A stretch of DNA of 64,000 nt from VRUE01 sp963729995 (GCA_963729995.1 CAVSPF010000003.1:620001-684000), one strand, 5' to 3'; positions 49,044 through 58,922 are shown, counted from the stretch's first letter. The notes: generated by a model not told the origin, from the letters alone. Numbers and translations: made by a program.

Positions 49044-49552
49044 TGGCCGCGACTGCGACCGCCCGCAAGGCCGCCCCGGTCCGTGCGCCGCGCCGCAAGC
49101 CGACGCCGGGCCTCAAGGCGGTGCCCGCGCGTACGGCTCCGGCGCGCCACAGGACGCCGACGCGCCGCCCCGGCGGCCAGCTGATCCCGCTCGCCGTGGG
49201 AACCGCCACCGCCGTCGGCCGGCTGCCGGACTCCGGCTTGGTGGTGCGGATGACCCGCGGCCGTGCCTGGATCGCGGTCTTGGGCGTGCTGCTGGCCGGG
49301 ATCGTGGCGCTCAATGTGATCACGCTCAGCGTCGCCGCCACGGCGGGCCGGATCGATCAGAGCATCCAAGCTCTCGAACAGGAGAACTCGATCCTTCGCA
49401 GCCGCGACGCGCAGCGGTCCGGGGCGGCGCGGGTAAGCCGTGACGCGACAGCGCTCGGCCTGGCGGCTCCCATGGTGAACAAGGTGGATTACCTGCACGC
49501 GAGCCCGCGGGACATACAGACGGCGGCGCGGCGCCTCGCCGCCGCCCACTAG
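49043..49552 (+). CDS. ftsL: FtsL-like cell division protein
   Basis: The 169-residue protein has a long basic, Pro/Arg-rich cytoplasmic N-terminus (1-72), one membrane helix (75-98, WIAVLGVLLAGIVALNVITL) and a short coiled-coil outside (RIDQSIQALEQENSILRSRD). Size, topology and place between rsmH and ftsI fit FtsL, which bridges FtsQ and the FtsWI synthase. Sequence similarity alone is low, as usual for FtsL. The start overlaps the rsmH stop (TGATG). Confidence 0.8.
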   Translation: MAATATARKAAPVRAPRRKPTPGLKAVPARTAPARHRTPTRRPGGQLIPLAVGTATAVGRLPDSGLVVRMTRGRAWIAVLGVLLAGIVALNVITLSVAATAGRIDQSIQALEQENSILRSRDAQRSGAARVSRDATALGLAAPMVNKVDYLHASPRDIQTAARRLAAAH

Positions 49553-49566
49553 GAGGCATTGCGCTC

Positions 49567-51219
49567 ATGAGGACGATCGAGCGAAGGATCGGGCTTCTCT
49601 TCGCCGGATTCCTCCTCTGCGTTCTGGCCATCTCCGGTCGTGCGTTTTGGCTGCAGGGCGTGCAGGGCGCAATGCTCGCGTCGGAGGCGGCCTCCCAGCA
49701 GACAGAGGTGGTGACCGTTCCCGCCCTGCGCGGCAGCGTGCTCGATCGCTACGGGAAGCCGCTGGCCGCCTCCGAGAGTGCGGCGACGATCTATGCGACT
49801 CCCTACCAGGTGAAGGACCGGAATCGGACCGCCGGGAAGCTCGCGTCGGTCCTCGGGGTGAAAAGGGACGAAGTCCTGCACAGCCTCACGCAGAGCTCGG
49901 GCTTCTCGTACGTAGCCCACAAGGTGGATCTGCCCACGGCGGCGCGGATCGCTCGGCTCAACCTGCCCGGGATCGGGCAGCTTCCGGACAGCAGGCGGAC
50001 CTATCCCCAGGGCCAGTTGGCAACGCAGGTGATCGGTGCGGTCGGCACCGAAAACCAGGGCCTGACCGGGCTGGAGGCGGACGAGGACTCCGTCCTGCGC
50101 GGCAGCGACGGGGAACGGCGGGTCGTCAAGGATGCGCTTGGCCAGCCGATTCGGCTGGAGACGATCAGCGAAGCCAGGAACGGGCAGGACATTCGGCTCA
50201 CGCTCGACCCCGCGATCGAGCAGAAGACGGAGCAGGTTCTGGCCGAAGTCGGGAAGACCTACTCGCCGAAGGGCGCCACGGCGATCGTGATGAACCCGCG
50301 CAACTCGCAGGTGCTGGCGATGGCGAACTGGCCGCCGGTGGACCCGGCCAACCTCTCGGGCTCGAGTCCCGAAGACCTGATGAACCGCGCCACCGGGTTC
50401 ACCTACGAGCCGGGCTCGACCTTCAAGGCCTTCACGGTGTCGGCGGCGCTCGAGGAGGGGCTGGTGACGCCGGAAACCTCCTTCACGCTGCCTCCCCAGC
50501 TCCACGTCGCCGACCGCACGATCGAAGATGCGGAGCCGCGCCCGACCGTGACGCTGAGCGTGGCGCAGATCCTCGCCCAGTCCTCCAACGTGGGGGCGGT
50601 GACGATCGGCCTGCGGCTCGGAGGCGAACGCTTCAGCCGTTGGATCGGCCGCTTCGGCTTCGGCCGCCCGACCGGCGTCCAGTTCCCCGCCGAGGAGCGC
50701 GGCATCGTGCCGGCGCTGAGCCAATACTCGGGCTCGACGATGGGCAACCTGCCGATGGGCCAGGGGCTCTCGGTGACCCCGATGCAGATGGCCGCGGGCT
50801 ACGCGGCGATCGCCGACGGCGGCATCCTGCGGCGGCCACAGCTGATCGAGAAGATCGGCGGCGAGCGGGTGCGCGAGCCGCGCGGGCGCCGGGTGATCCA
50901 GTCCTCCGTCGCCTCCCAGGTGCGGACGATGCTGGAGGGAGTGCTTGCCCCGGGCGGCACCGCGTCGGAGGTCAGCGTCCCCGGCTACACGCTGGCGGGC
51001 AAGACCGGGACGGCGCAGGTTGCCGAAAACGGCGCCTACTCGACAACCAAGTACGTGGCCTCGTTCATCGGCTTCGCCCCTGCGCAGGATCCCCAGCTGC
51101 TGGTCGCGGTGATCGTCGACCAGCCGCAGGGGGAAATCTACGGCGGCTCCGTCGCCGCGCCGGCCTTCGGCAAGATCGCGGCCTTCGCTCTTCCATATCT
51201 CGGCGTGCCTCCCCAGTAG
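49567..51219 (+). CDS. ftsI: Peptidoglycan transpeptidase FtsI (class B PBP)
   Basis: The 550-residue protein has an N-terminal membrane helix, a dimerisation/pedestal region (VPALRGSVLDRYGKPLA) and a transpeptidase domain. That domain has the active-site motifs STFK (about residue 283), SSN (339-341) and KTGTA (479-483). It crosslinks septal peptidoglycan together with FtsW. Unlike many actinobacterial FtsI it has no C-terminal PASTA domain. It lies 14 nt after ftsL. Confidence 0.94.
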   Translation: MRTIERRIGLLFAGFLLCVLAISGRAFWLQGVQGAMLASEAASQQTEVVTVPALRGSVLDRYGKPLAASESAATIYATPYQVKDRNRTAGKLASVLGVKRDEVLHSLTQSSGFSYVAHKVDLPTAARIARLNLPGIGQLPDSRRTYPQGQLATQVIGAVGTENQGLTGLEADEDSVLRGSDGERRVVKDALGQPIRLETISEARNGQDIRLTLDPAIEQKTEQVLAEVGKTYSPKGATAIVMNPRNSQVLAMANWPPVDPANLSGSSPEDLMNRATGFTYEPGSTFKAFTVSAALEEGLVTPETSFTLPPQLHVADRTIEDAEPRPTVTLSVAQILAQSSNVGAVTIGLRLGGERFSRWIGRFGFGRPTGVQFPAEERGIVPALSQYSGSTMGNLPMGQGLSVTPMQMAAGYAAIADGGILRRPQLIEKIGGERVREPRGRRVIQSSVASQVRTMLEGVLAPGGTASEVSVPGYTLAGKTGTAQVAENGAYSTTKYVASFIGFAPAQDPQLLVAVIVDQPQGEIYGGSVAAPAFGKIAAFALPYLGVPPQ

Positions 51220-51315
51220 GGACCACATGCGGGCGACTGCGTGTCCGGCGTTGGGACGGGGCCCTGGATGGGACCGGCCGTGCCGTCGCTTGGCTCCAAA
51301 CCTAGAATCGACCCG

Positions 51316-52755
51316 ATGAGATTGGATGAGCTCGTCGCGGGAGCTGAGGTGGAGGGGGTCCGCGGGGATCTGCGGGTTGAGATCGCCGGCCTTGCGTACG
51401 ACAGCAGGAGGGTCGGGCCGGGGACGCTCTTCTTCTGCGTGCGGGGAGAGAAGGCGGACGGGCACGAGTTCGCTGCGGCGGCCGTCGACGCCGGGGCGGT
51501 CGGGTTGGTGGTCGGGCAGGAGCTGGATTTGGACGTCGCACAGGTCGTCGTCGACGATCCGCGGGCGGCCATGGCGCCGCTGGCGGCGCGCTTCTGGGGA
51601 GATCCCAGTGGCGAGCTGAGGGTCGTCGGGGTCACCGGGACCAACGGCAAGACGACCACGGCCTTCCTCATCCGGGAAACCCTGGAGGCGGCGGGGGTGC
51701 AGTGCGGCCTGCTGGGAACCGTGAAGCAGGTGGTCGCTGGGGTCGAGGAGGAGGTCGAGCGCACGACGCCGGAGGCGATCGACCTGCAGGCGACCTTCCG
51801 GCGCATGCTGGAGGGCGGGGACCGCGCCTGCGCGATGGAGGTCTCCTCCCACGCTTTGGCGCTGCACCGGGCCGACGCGATCCACTTCGAGGTCGCCCTC
51901 TTCACGAACCTGACCCGGGACCACCTCGACTTCCATGCCGGGATGGAGGATTACTTCCAGGCGAAGCGGCTGCTTTTCGAGACGGAGCCGAGCAGCGCGA
52001 TCGTCAACGTCGACGACGGCTACGGCCGCCGCCTCGCCGCCGAATTTCCCTGCACGACGTTCTCGGCCGGGGACGCCGCCGCCGATTACATCGCCCGGGA
52101 CGTTTCCCGGGACGCCGCTGGCTCTTCCTTCACGGCTTTCGGTCCGCACGGGGAGACGGAGGTCCACACCGGGCTCCCGGGCCGCTTCAACGTCGCCAAC
52201 GCCCTCGGTGCATTCGCCGCCGCGGTGGCGCTTGGGGTCGAGCCCTCCGCCGTGGCCGCCGGGCTGGCGCGCGCCCCGCGCGCGCCCGGGCGCTTCGAGC
52301 CGATCGACGAGGGGCAGCCGTTTGCGGTGCTGGTCGACTACGCCCACACCCCGGACTCGCTGGAGAACGTGCTGAGGGAGGCGCGGCGCCTGACCGAGGG
52401 CAGGGTGATCTCCGTTTTCGGCGCCGGCGGCGATCGCGACCGCGGCAAGCGCCCGAAGATGGGGCGGGTGGGCGCCGAGCTGTCCGACCTCGCGATCGTC
52501 ACCTCCGACAACCCGCGCTCAGAGGAGCCTGGGGCGATCGTCGCCGAGATCCTTGCCGGAATCGAGGGGCGCGGAGGAGTGGAGGTCGAGCCCGACCGGC
52601 GTGCCGCCATCGCGCTTGCCCTTGCCCGTGCGCGTGCCGGCGACACGGTCGTCATCGCCGGCAAGGGGCACGAGCAGGGCCAGGAGCTCGAGAGCGGCCG
52701 CAAGCTTCCCTTCGACGACCGCGAGGTGGCGCGGGAGGAGCTGCGCAAGCTGTGA
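51316..52755 (+). CDS. murE: UDP-MurNAc-tripeptide ligase
   Basis: The 479-residue Mur ligase has VTGTNGKTTT (ATP loop), MEVSSHAL, the conserved DYAHTPDSLENVL and DNPR in TSDNPRSEEP. The DNPR motif is typical of enzymes that add meso-diaminopimelate, so the peptidoglycan probably has meso-DAP. TAGAAT lies 7 nt before the ATG at 51316, so an internal leaderless promoter may serve murE onward. The gap to ftsI is 96 nt, the widest so far in the cluster. Confidence 0.95.
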   Translation: MRLDELVAGAEVEGVRGDLRVEIAGLAYDSRRVGPGTLFFCVRGEKADGHEFAAAAVDAGAVGLVVGQELDLDVAQVVVDDPRAAMAPLAARFWGDPSGELRVVGVTGTNGKTTTAFLIRETLEAAGVQCGLLGTVKQVVAGVEEEVERTTPEAIDLQATFRRMLEGGDRACAMEVSSHALALHRADAIHFEVALFTNLTRDHLDFHAGMEDYFQAKRLLFETEPSSAIVNVDDGYGRRLAAEFPCTTFSAGDAAADYIARDVSRDAAGSSFTAFGPHGETEVHTGLPGRFNVANALGAFAAAVALGVEPSAVAAGLARAPRAPGRFEPIDEGQPFAVLVDYAHTPDSLENVLREARRLTEGRVISVFGAGGDRDRGKRPKMGRVGAELSDLAIVTSDNPRSEEPGAIVAEILAGIEGRGGVEVEPDRRAAIALALARARAGDTVVIAGKGHEQGQELESGRKLPFDDREVAREELRKL

Positions 52756-54125
52756 ACCTCGATCCGGAGCGGATTGCCGCGGCGATGGGGGCGGAGATCG
52801 TCGCCGACGGGAAGGCCGGTTCCCCGGCGCGCGCCGTGATCGACTCGCGCGAGGCGCGAGCCGGTGACCTCTTCTTCGGCCTGCCTGGAGCGAGCGTGGA
52901 TGGCGGCCGCTTCGCGCCCGAGGCGATTGCCGCCGGCGCCTGGGGAGTCGTCGTACGGAAGACCGTCGAGATGTCGCAGCTCCCTCCGCTGTCCGGGAAG
53001 GAGCGCGACCGCCCGGACGGGGTTTCGGGGGCGTGGGTTTTCACCGTCGCCGACCCGCTGGCAGCGCTGCAGTCCCTTGCAGGCGCCTGGCGCAAGGAGC
53101 TCGGAGCGAGGGTCGTCGGCGTAACCGGATCGGTTGGCAAGACGTCGGTCAAGGACATACTGCGCGCGCTCCTGCCGGGGCAGGTTCACGCGAACCGCGA
53201 GAACCTCAACACCGAGATCGGTTTGCCCCTGACCGTCCTGGAGGCCCCCGCCGGCACCGACGTGATGGTGCTGGAGATGGCGATGCGCGGCCGTGGCCAG
53301 ATCGCGGAGCTGGCGGCGATCGCCAAGCCCGACGTGGCGGTGATCACCAATGTCGGTCCCGTTCACGTCGAGCTGCTCGGCTCGGTTGAGGCGGTCGCGG
53401 CGGCGAAGGCGGAGATCCTGGCGGCGCTGCCCGCGGACGGCACGGCGGTGGTCCCAGTCGAGGCCGCCGAGCTGGAGCCCCACCTGTCGCGCGCTCTTCG
53501 TCTGATCCGCTTCGGGACCGGCGGTGACGTCGATGCCGTCGAGCAGCGCGTCGACGACGGCGTGACGGAGGCGCTGGTCGCGACGCCGGCGGGGCGGCAG
53601 CGCTTCCACTTCCCCTTCACGGAGAGCCACAACCTGGTCAACGCGCTCGCCGCCGTAGGTGCCGGGGTGGCGCTGGGCGCTCCGCTCGACGAGATGGCCG
53701 ATCGCGCTGCGAACATTGGCTTCTCCCGCTTCCGGGGCGAGCGCCTCGAGCTGGGTGACGGGATCGTCCTGGTGAACGACTGCTACAACGCCAACCCGGT
53801 GTCGATGCGTGCGGCGCTGGACCACCTCGCCTCGCTGGAGGGGTCGCGGCGGATCGCCGTGCTCGGCGAGATGGCCGAGCTCGGGCCCGAGGCGCCGCGC
53901 CACCACCGCGACGTCGGCGCCCACGCACGGGCCGCGGGAGTCGACCTGTTGATCGGCGTCGGGGAGCCGGCCCGCGACTATGAACCGGACGAGCTCGTCG
54001 GGGACCCCGAGGAAGCCGCCGCGCTGCTCGCCCCCCAGCTGGAGCCCGGCGACGCCGTGATGGTCAAGGGCTCCCGCTCCGCCGGCCTGGAGGCCGTCGC
54101 CGAGGCGCTGGCGGAGCTGCTCTGA
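52752..54125 (+). CDS. murF: UDP-MurNAc-pentapeptide synthetase
   Basis: The 457-residue Mur ligase has VVGVTGSVGKTSVKD (ATP loop), ITNVGPVHVE, SHNLVNALAAVG and the motif NDCYNANPVSMRAAL, all typical of MurF, which adds D-Ala-D-Ala. The start GTG overlaps the murE stop (GTGA) and the stop overlaps the mraY start. Confidence 0.95.
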   Translation: MNLDPERIAAAMGAEIVADGKAGSPARAVIDSREARAGDLFFGLPGASVDGGRFAPEAIAAGAWGVVVRKTVEMSQLPPLSGKERDRPDGVSGAWVFTVADPLAALQSLAGAWRKELGARVVGVTGSVGKTSVKDILRALLPGQVHANRENLNTEIGLPLTVLEAPAGTDVMVLEMAMRGRGQIAELAAIAKPDVAVITNVGPVHVELLGSVEAVAAAKAEILAALPADGTAVVPVEAAELEPHLSRALRLIRFGTGGDVDAVEQRVDDGVTEALVATPAGRQRFHFPFTESHNLVNALAAVGAGVALGAPLDEMADRAANIGFSRFRGERLELGDGIVLVNDCYNANPVSMRAALDHLASLEGSRRIAVLGEMAELGPEAPRHHRDVGAHARAAGVDLLIGVGEPARDYEPDELVGDPEEAAALLAPQLEPGDAVMVKGSRSAGLEAVAEALAELL

Positions 54126-55099
54126 TGGGCGAGGTCCTGATCGCCGGGATGGCCGCGATGCTGATCTGCATCTTCCTCGGCCCGAAGTTCATCGAGCTGC
54201 TGCGGGTGAGGGAGTTCGGACAGCACATCCGCGAGGACGGCCCCCGGGAGCATCTCGCCAAGGCGGGCACGCCGACGATGGGTGGGCTGATCGTCTTCGC
54301 GTCGATCTGCGTTCCCTACCTCGTGCTCTCCGACCGCGACGCCCAGAGCCTGGCGGTGTTCGGTGTCGCGCTCGGCTGCGCGGCGCTTGGCTTCGTCGAC
54401 GACTTCATCAAGATCGTCAAACGCCGTTCGCTTGGGCTCTCGGCCCGCTACAAGCTGCTCTTCCAGCTCTTCATGGCGTTTGGCCTCTGGTGGGTGGCGC
54501 GCCACTATGTCGGCCTCGATCCGATCCTCTACCTGCGGATCGGCGACGCCAGCGTCGATCTCGGGCCGGTCCTCTACTTCGTCCTCATCTTCCTGGTCAT
54601 CGCCGGCACCTCCAACGGGGTCAACCTCACCGACGGCCTCGACGGCCTTGCCGCCGGCGCCTGCGCGATCGTCCTGCTCGCCTACACGGCGATCGCCTTC
54701 GTCACCAACGGTCAGCAGAGCCTGGCGCTGCTCTCCGCCTGCCTGGTCGGCGCCTGCGTCGGCTTCCTCTGGTTCAACTCCTTCCCGGCGTCGATCTTCA
54801 TGGGGGACACCGGGTCGCTGGGCCTGGGCGGGGCGATCGGGGCGCTCGCCGTGATGACCCAGACCGAGGTGCTGCTGATCGTCATCGGCGGCATCTTCGT
54901 GATCGAGGCGCTCTCGGTCGCGGTCCAGGTCTTCTCGTTCAAGGTCTTCCGTCGCCGGGTCCTGCTGATGGCGCCCCTGCACCACCACTTCGAGATGATG
55001 GCCTGGTCGGAGACCAAGATCATGCTCCGCTTCTGGATCATCGCCGCCGTCTGCTCGGGCATCGGCTTCACCCTGTACCAGCAGAGCATTGGGAGCTAG
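54125..55099 (+). CDS. mraY: Phospho-MurNAc-pentapeptide transferase
   Basis: The 324-residue integral membrane enzyme has about ten helices. It has GTPTMGGLI, FVDDFIKI (catalytic Asp pair), GTSNGVNLTDGLDGLA (Mg/nucleotide site) and APLHHHFEM near the C-terminus. It makes lipid I from UDP-MurNAc-pentapeptide and undecaprenyl phosphate. The length is slightly short of the usual 340-360. Confidence 0.95.
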   Translation: MGEVLIAGMAAMLICIFLGPKFIELLRVREFGQHIREDGPREHLAKAGTPTMGGLIVFASICVPYLVLSDRDAQSLAVFGVALGCAALGFVDDFIKIVKRRSLGLSARYKLLFQLFMAFGLWWVARHYVGLDPILYLRIGDASVDLGPVLYFVLIFLVIAGTSNGVNLTDGLDGLAAGACAIVLLAYTAIAFVTNGQQSLALLSACLVGACVGFLWFNSFPASIFMGDTGSLGLGGAIGALAVMTQTEVLLIVIGGIFVIEALSVAVQVFSFKVFRRRVLLMAPLHHHFEMMAWSETKIMLRFWIIAAVCSGIGFTLYQQSIGS

Positions 55100-55168
55100 G
55101 CGCGGGGGAGGGTCGCCCGACCCTCCTGGCGAGTAGCGCACAGGGTCTACCCGCTGGAGCGCGAAACC

Positions 55169-56545
55169 ATGTCTGAGATGAATGTGCCGCCGCCCAGGAA
55201 GCCTCGTCCGGAGCTGCCGGGAGGGCCGTTCCTCGTGGTCGGGCTGGCGCGATCGGGGTGTGCGGTGGCGCGGCTTCTGGCTGCCAGGGGGGAGGTCGTG
55301 CGCGGGGTCGATGCGGGGCATCCGCAGAAGGCGGCAGGGCTTGGGGAGGCCGGCGTCGAAGTCGTCCTGGATGCGGACGGACTGGCGCTTCTGGATGGCA
55401 CGCGGACCGTGGTCAAGAGCCCGGGCGTGCCCCGGGAGGCGGCGGTGATCGCGGCTGCGCTGGAGCGTGGAATCGACGTGGTGGGCGAGCTGGAGCTGGC
55501 CTGGCGGGCAATCCCCAATCGCTTCGTCGCGGTCACCGGCACGAACGGCAAGACGACCACGGTTGAGCTGCTCGGGCACCTCTACCGGACGGCCGGAGAG
55601 CCGGTCGCGGTCGCCGGCAACGTCGGCACGCCCCTCTCCGCGCTGGTCGGCAGGATGGACCCGGGAGCCACGGTCGTCTGTGAGGCGTCCAGCTTCCAGC
55701 TGGAGGACAGCACCGCCTTCGCCCCCGAGTGCGCGGTATTCCTCAACCTCGCCCCGGACCACCTCGATCGCCATCGGGACCTCGACTCATACCTGGCGGC
55801 GAAGCTGCGCATCTTCGCCAACCAGGGCAACGACGACGTCGCCGTCTACAACGCCGACGAGCCGGCGTTGGCCGGCGTGGACCTCGGCGGCTGTGCCCGC
55901 CGGGTGGGCTTCTGCCACGGAGCCGCTCCGGACTGTGAGGTGGCGCTGGCCGAGGGCACGATCTTCCACGACGGCGAGCCGCTGCTGGCGGTGGAGGAGC
56001 TGGGCATGTTCGGTGAGCACAACGTCGCCAACGCGATGGCGGCCGCCACTGCGGCGCTGGCGATGGGGATCGACTGCGATGCGGTCCGCGAGGGCCTGCG
56101 CAGCTTCGCCGGCGTCCCGCACCGCCTGGAGCAGGTAGCCGAGATCGGCGCCGTGCGCTTCGTCAACGACTCCAAGGCGACCAACGTTGCCTCGGCGGCG
56201 GTCGGGCTGCGCGCGTTCGAGGCGCCCGTCCACGCGATCCTCGGTGGCAGCGAGAAGGGCGAGCCCTTCGCCCCACTCGCCGATCCCATTCGGGAGGCCT
56301 GTGTCGCCTGCTACCTGATCGGCGCCTCCGCCGACCGGCTGGCCGCCGAGCTGGCCCCGGTCGTGGAGGCGGGTGTTCCCCTGCACCGCTGCGTGGATCT
56401 CGAAGAGGCGGTGCGCAGCGCCGCCGCCGCCGCCCGCCCGGGGGAGGTCGTGCTGCTGTCGCCCGCCTGCGCGAGCTTCGATGCCTTCGAGAGCTTCGAG
56501 CGGCGTGGCGAGCGCTTTCGGGAGATCGTCGAGGGGATGCGATGA
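55169..56545 (+). CDS. murD: UDP-MurNAc-L-alanine:D-glutamate ligase
   Basis: The 458-residue Mur ligase has VVGLARSGCAVARLLAARG (UDP-binding Rossmann start), VTGTNGKTTTVELLGHL, EASSFQLEDS, NLAPDHLDRH and VNDSKATN. It adds D-Glu in the cytoplasm. GGAGCG lies 8 nt before the ATG. The gap to mraY is 69 nt. The stop overlaps the ftsW start (ATGA). Confidence 0.95.
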   Translation: MSEMNVPPPRKPRPELPGGPFLVVGLARSGCAVARLLAARGEVVRGVDAGHPQKAAGLGEAGVEVVLDADGLALLDGTRTVVKSPGVPREAAVIAAALERGIDVVGELELAWRAIPNRFVAVTGTNGKTTTVELLGHLYRTAGEPVAVAGNVGTPLSALVGRMDPGATVVCEASSFQLEDSTAFAPECAVFLNLAPDHLDRHRDLDSYLAAKLRIFANQGNDDVAVYNADEPALAGVDLGGCARRVGFCHGAAPDCEVALAEGTIFHDGEPLLAVEELGMFGEHNVANAMAAATAALAMGIDCDAVREGLRSFAGVPHRLEQVAEIGAVRFVNDSKATNVASAAVGLRAFEAPVHAILGGSEKGEPFAPLADPIREACVACYLIGASADRLAAELAPVVEAGVPLHRCVDLEEAVRSAAAAARPGEVVLLSPACASFDAFESFERRGERFREIVEGMR

Positions 56546-57867
56546 GCTCCCGCGCCATCGGCCGCGCCCGCCCCGCAAAGAAGCGAAAGCCCGCCAGGAA
56601 GAGGCGCCCCCGCGCCACCAGCCTTCCGGCCGAATACAACATGCTTCTCACCGCCACCCTCTGCCTGCTTGCCTTCGGTGCGGTGATGGTCTTCTCCGCC
56701 AGCTCGACCACGAAAGTGCTCAGCAACGGCGGCCTCTCCGACAGCGCCTACTACCTGAAGCGCACGCTGATGTTCGGCGCCGTCGGGCTGCTGGTCATGC
56801 ACGCGACGGCCCGCCACGGGTTGGGCCTGATCCGCCGGCTGACGCCGGCGATCCTGGCCGGCTCGCTCTTCCTGCTCGTCGCCGCGCTCGCGATCGGCAC
56901 CAGCGTCAACGGCTCCAGCCGCTGGATCGGCTCGGGCTTCCTGCAGCTGCAGCCCTCCGAGCTGGCCAAGGTGGCGCTGATCCTCTACGGCGCCGACCTG
57001 CTGGCGAGGAAGCCGAAGCGGGCGCAAACCCTGGCCGGCCTGATGCCGTTCCTACTCGTCGTTGGCGCCGCTTCCCTGCTGATCGTGGTCGAGCCGGACC
57101 TGGGAACGGCGCTGGTCATCGCCTTCGCGGTCGCCGCCACCCTTGTCGCCGCTGGGGCACGGTTGCGCGATCTGGCCCTGATCGGGCTCGCACTCGCCTT
57201 CTTTGCGCTGCTGATGACCGTGATCGAGCCCTACCGGATGGCGCGCCTCACGGCGTTCCTCAACCCGGGTGCCGACTCCACCGGCGCCGGCTTCCAGGCG
57301 ACGCAGGCGAAGATCGCCCTGGGCTCGGGCGGTATCTTCGGGGTTGGGATCGGCAACGGGGTGCAGAAGGCCTTCTACCTGCCCGAGGCCCACACCGACA
57401 TGATCTCCGCCGTGATCGGCGAGGAGCTGGGCCTGGTCGGGATCCTCGGCGTCGTCGGTCTCTTCTCGGTGTTTGGCTACGCGGGGCTGCAGATCGCGAA
57501 GAAAGCAAAGGACAACTACGGCAAGCTGCTCGTTGCCGGGCTCACCTCGCTGGTCCTCGTTCAGGCCACGATCAACCTCTTTGCGGTGATGGGCCTCGCG
57601 CCCATGACCGGCGTGCCGCTCCCGTTCGTCTCCTACGGCAACAGCAGCCTGCTGGCGACGCTCTTCGCGGTGGGCCTGATCCTCAACGTAGCTCGCGGGG
57701 GGACCGCTCGCGCTGGCAAACTGCGCATCGTCGAAGGCGGGCGCTCGCCCGCCCGTGGAAGGAGCCGATCGAGCGGTGCCAGCAGTCGCAAGAGTGGTGA
57801 TCGCAGCCGGGGGAACCGCGGGGCACGTCGTGCCGGCCATGGCGGTCGCCGCCGAGCTTTGGGCTAG
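56542..57867 (+). CDS. ftsW: SEDS peptidoglycan polymerase FtsW
   Basis: The 441-residue protein has a basic N-terminus, about ten membrane helices and SEDS motifs such as GSSRWIGSGFLQLQPSELAK, VEPDLGTALV, PEAHTDMISAVIGEELG and LPFVSYGNSSL. It polymerises septal glycan with FtsI. After the last helix (residue ~390) a basic Ser/Arg/Gly tail of about 50 residues follows, and its last 92 nt overlap murG in another frame. Confidence 0.94.
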   Translation: MSSRAIGRARPAKKRKPARKRRPRATSLPAEYNMLLTATLCLLAFGAVMVFSASSTTKVLSNGGLSDSAYYLKRTLMFGAVGLLVMHATARHGLGLIRRLTPAILAGSLFLLVAALAIGTSVNGSSRWIGSGFLQLQPSELAKVALILYGADLLARKPKRAQTLAGLMPFLLVVGAASLLIVVEPDLGTALVIAFAVAATLVAAGARLRDLALIGLALAFFALLMTVIEPYRMARLTAFLNPGADSTGAGFQATQAKIALGSGGIFGVGIGNGVQKAFYLPEAHTDMISAVIGEELGLVGILGVVGLFSVFGYAGLQIAKKAKDNYGKLLVAGLTSLVLVQATINLFAVMGLAPMTGVPLPFVSYGNSSLLATLFAVGLILNVARGGTARAGKLRIVEGGRSPARGRSRSSGASSRKSGDRSRGNRGARRAGHGGRRRALG

Positions 57868-58864
57868 CGGTGCCGAGGTCTCCTTCCTCGGCACGCGCGA
57901 GAGAATCGAGGCCGAGCTGGTGCCGGCCGCCGGTTACGAGATCGATTTCATCAGGGTGCGCGGAATCGACCGGGGCAACCCGCTGCGGGCCGCCGGCGCG
58001 GCGGTCGAGGCGGTCGCCGCAGTCGGCACCGCGCTGCGGGCGATCAGGCGCCGCGACGCCGACGTCGTGATGGGCGGCGGGGGCTTCGTCGCCGGGCCGG
58101 CCGGCCTGGCGGCGATCGTCGGCGGTACGCCGCTGGTCCTCACCGAGGCCGACAGCCACCTCGGCCTCGCCAACCGCCTCCTTGCGGGCCGGGCGCGGCG
58201 CGTTTGCCTCGCCTTCCCGATCGCTCGCCGAACCGGCAGGCGCTACCTGGTGACGGGAAGGCCGGTGCCGGCGGCTGTGCTGGAGGCCGATCGTGTGGCT
58301 GCTCGCCGGCGGTTCGGAATCGCCCCCGACGCACGTTGCCTGCTGGTGATGGGCGGCAGCCAGGGGGCGCGCTCGATCAACGAGTGCGCGATCGCGGCCC
58401 TCGCCGAGCGCGGCGGGCGCGACTTCCACGTCGTCCACGTGGCGGGCCATCGCGACTTCGAGGCGCTCGAGCGCCGCCTCCTGGCAGCCTCCCACGGGGA
58501 TCGCTACACGCTTCTCGCCTACGAGCCCGACCTGGGCGACTGCCTCGCCGCCTGTGACCTCGTGCTCGGCCGTTCGGGGGGCTCGATCTTCGAGCTGACC
58601 GCGACCGGCCGCCCGGCCATCCTCGTCCCCTACCCGCACGCCGCGGCCGGCCACCAGAGCGCCAACGCCGCCTGGATGGAGGAGGCGGGGGCGGCGATCG
58701 TGATTCACGACGAGGAGCTGACCCCCGCGCGTCTCGCCACCGAGGTGGTCGGGCTGCTCGGCGACGAGGTGCGGCTGGGCGCGATGTCCTCCGCATCCGC
58801 TGCGCTGGCGAAGCCCGACGCGGCACGGCGGATCGCCGACGAGGTGCTCGGAGCGGCGCGATGA
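57776..58864 (+). CDS. murG: UDP-GlcNAc:lipid I GlcNAc transferase
   Basis: The 362-residue GT28 enzyme has the N-terminal GGTAGHVVPAMAVA, GGGGFVAGPAGLAA, GGSQGARSINE and the C-terminal LVLGRSGGSIFELTATGRPAILVPYPHAAAGHQ, which holds the donor site. It makes lipid II at the inner face of the membrane. GTG 57776 has GGAG 11 nt upstream; GTG 57755 is a possible longer start. It overlaps ftsW by 92 nt, far more than the 1-4 nt common in this cluster. Confidence 0.94.
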   Translation: MPAVARVVIAAGGTAGHVVPAMAVAAELWASGAEVSFLGTRERIEAELVPAAGYEIDFIRVRGIDRGNPLRAAGAAVEAVAAVGTALRAIRRRDADVVMGGGGFVAGPAGLAAIVGGTPLVLTEADSHLGLANRLLAGRARRVCLAFPIARRTGRRYLVTGRPVPAAVLEADRVAARRRFGIAPDARCLLVMGGSQGARSINECAIAALAERGGRDFHVVHVAGHRDFEALERRLLAASHGDRYTLLAYEPDLGDCLAACDLVLGRSGGSIFELTATGRPAILVPYPHAAAGHQSANAAWMEEAGAAIVIHDEELTPARLATEVVGLLGDEVRLGAMSSASAALAKPDAARRIADEVLGAAR

Positions 58865-58922
58865 GCTTGCGGTGCTCCTTTTGTCCGCTATGTGTTCATA
58901 AAGAGCACCGGGAGGCCTTCCG

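Noticed and set aside
49549..52347. Long minus-strand open frame opposite ftsI and murE
   Set aside because: It is an antisense shadow of GC-rich genes with clear family motifs on the plus strand; the translated product is low-complexity Arg/Gly/Asp-rich without any domain.
53978..55774. Long minus-strand open frame opposite mraY and murD
   Set aside because: Composition-driven shadow, rich in Asp/Arg/Gln/His repeats, opposite two certain genes.
58871..58913. GGTGCTC ... GAGCACC inverted repeat and AT-rich patch between murG and murC
   Set aside because: Imperfect pairing and no convincing promoter spacing; noted only in the murC entry.
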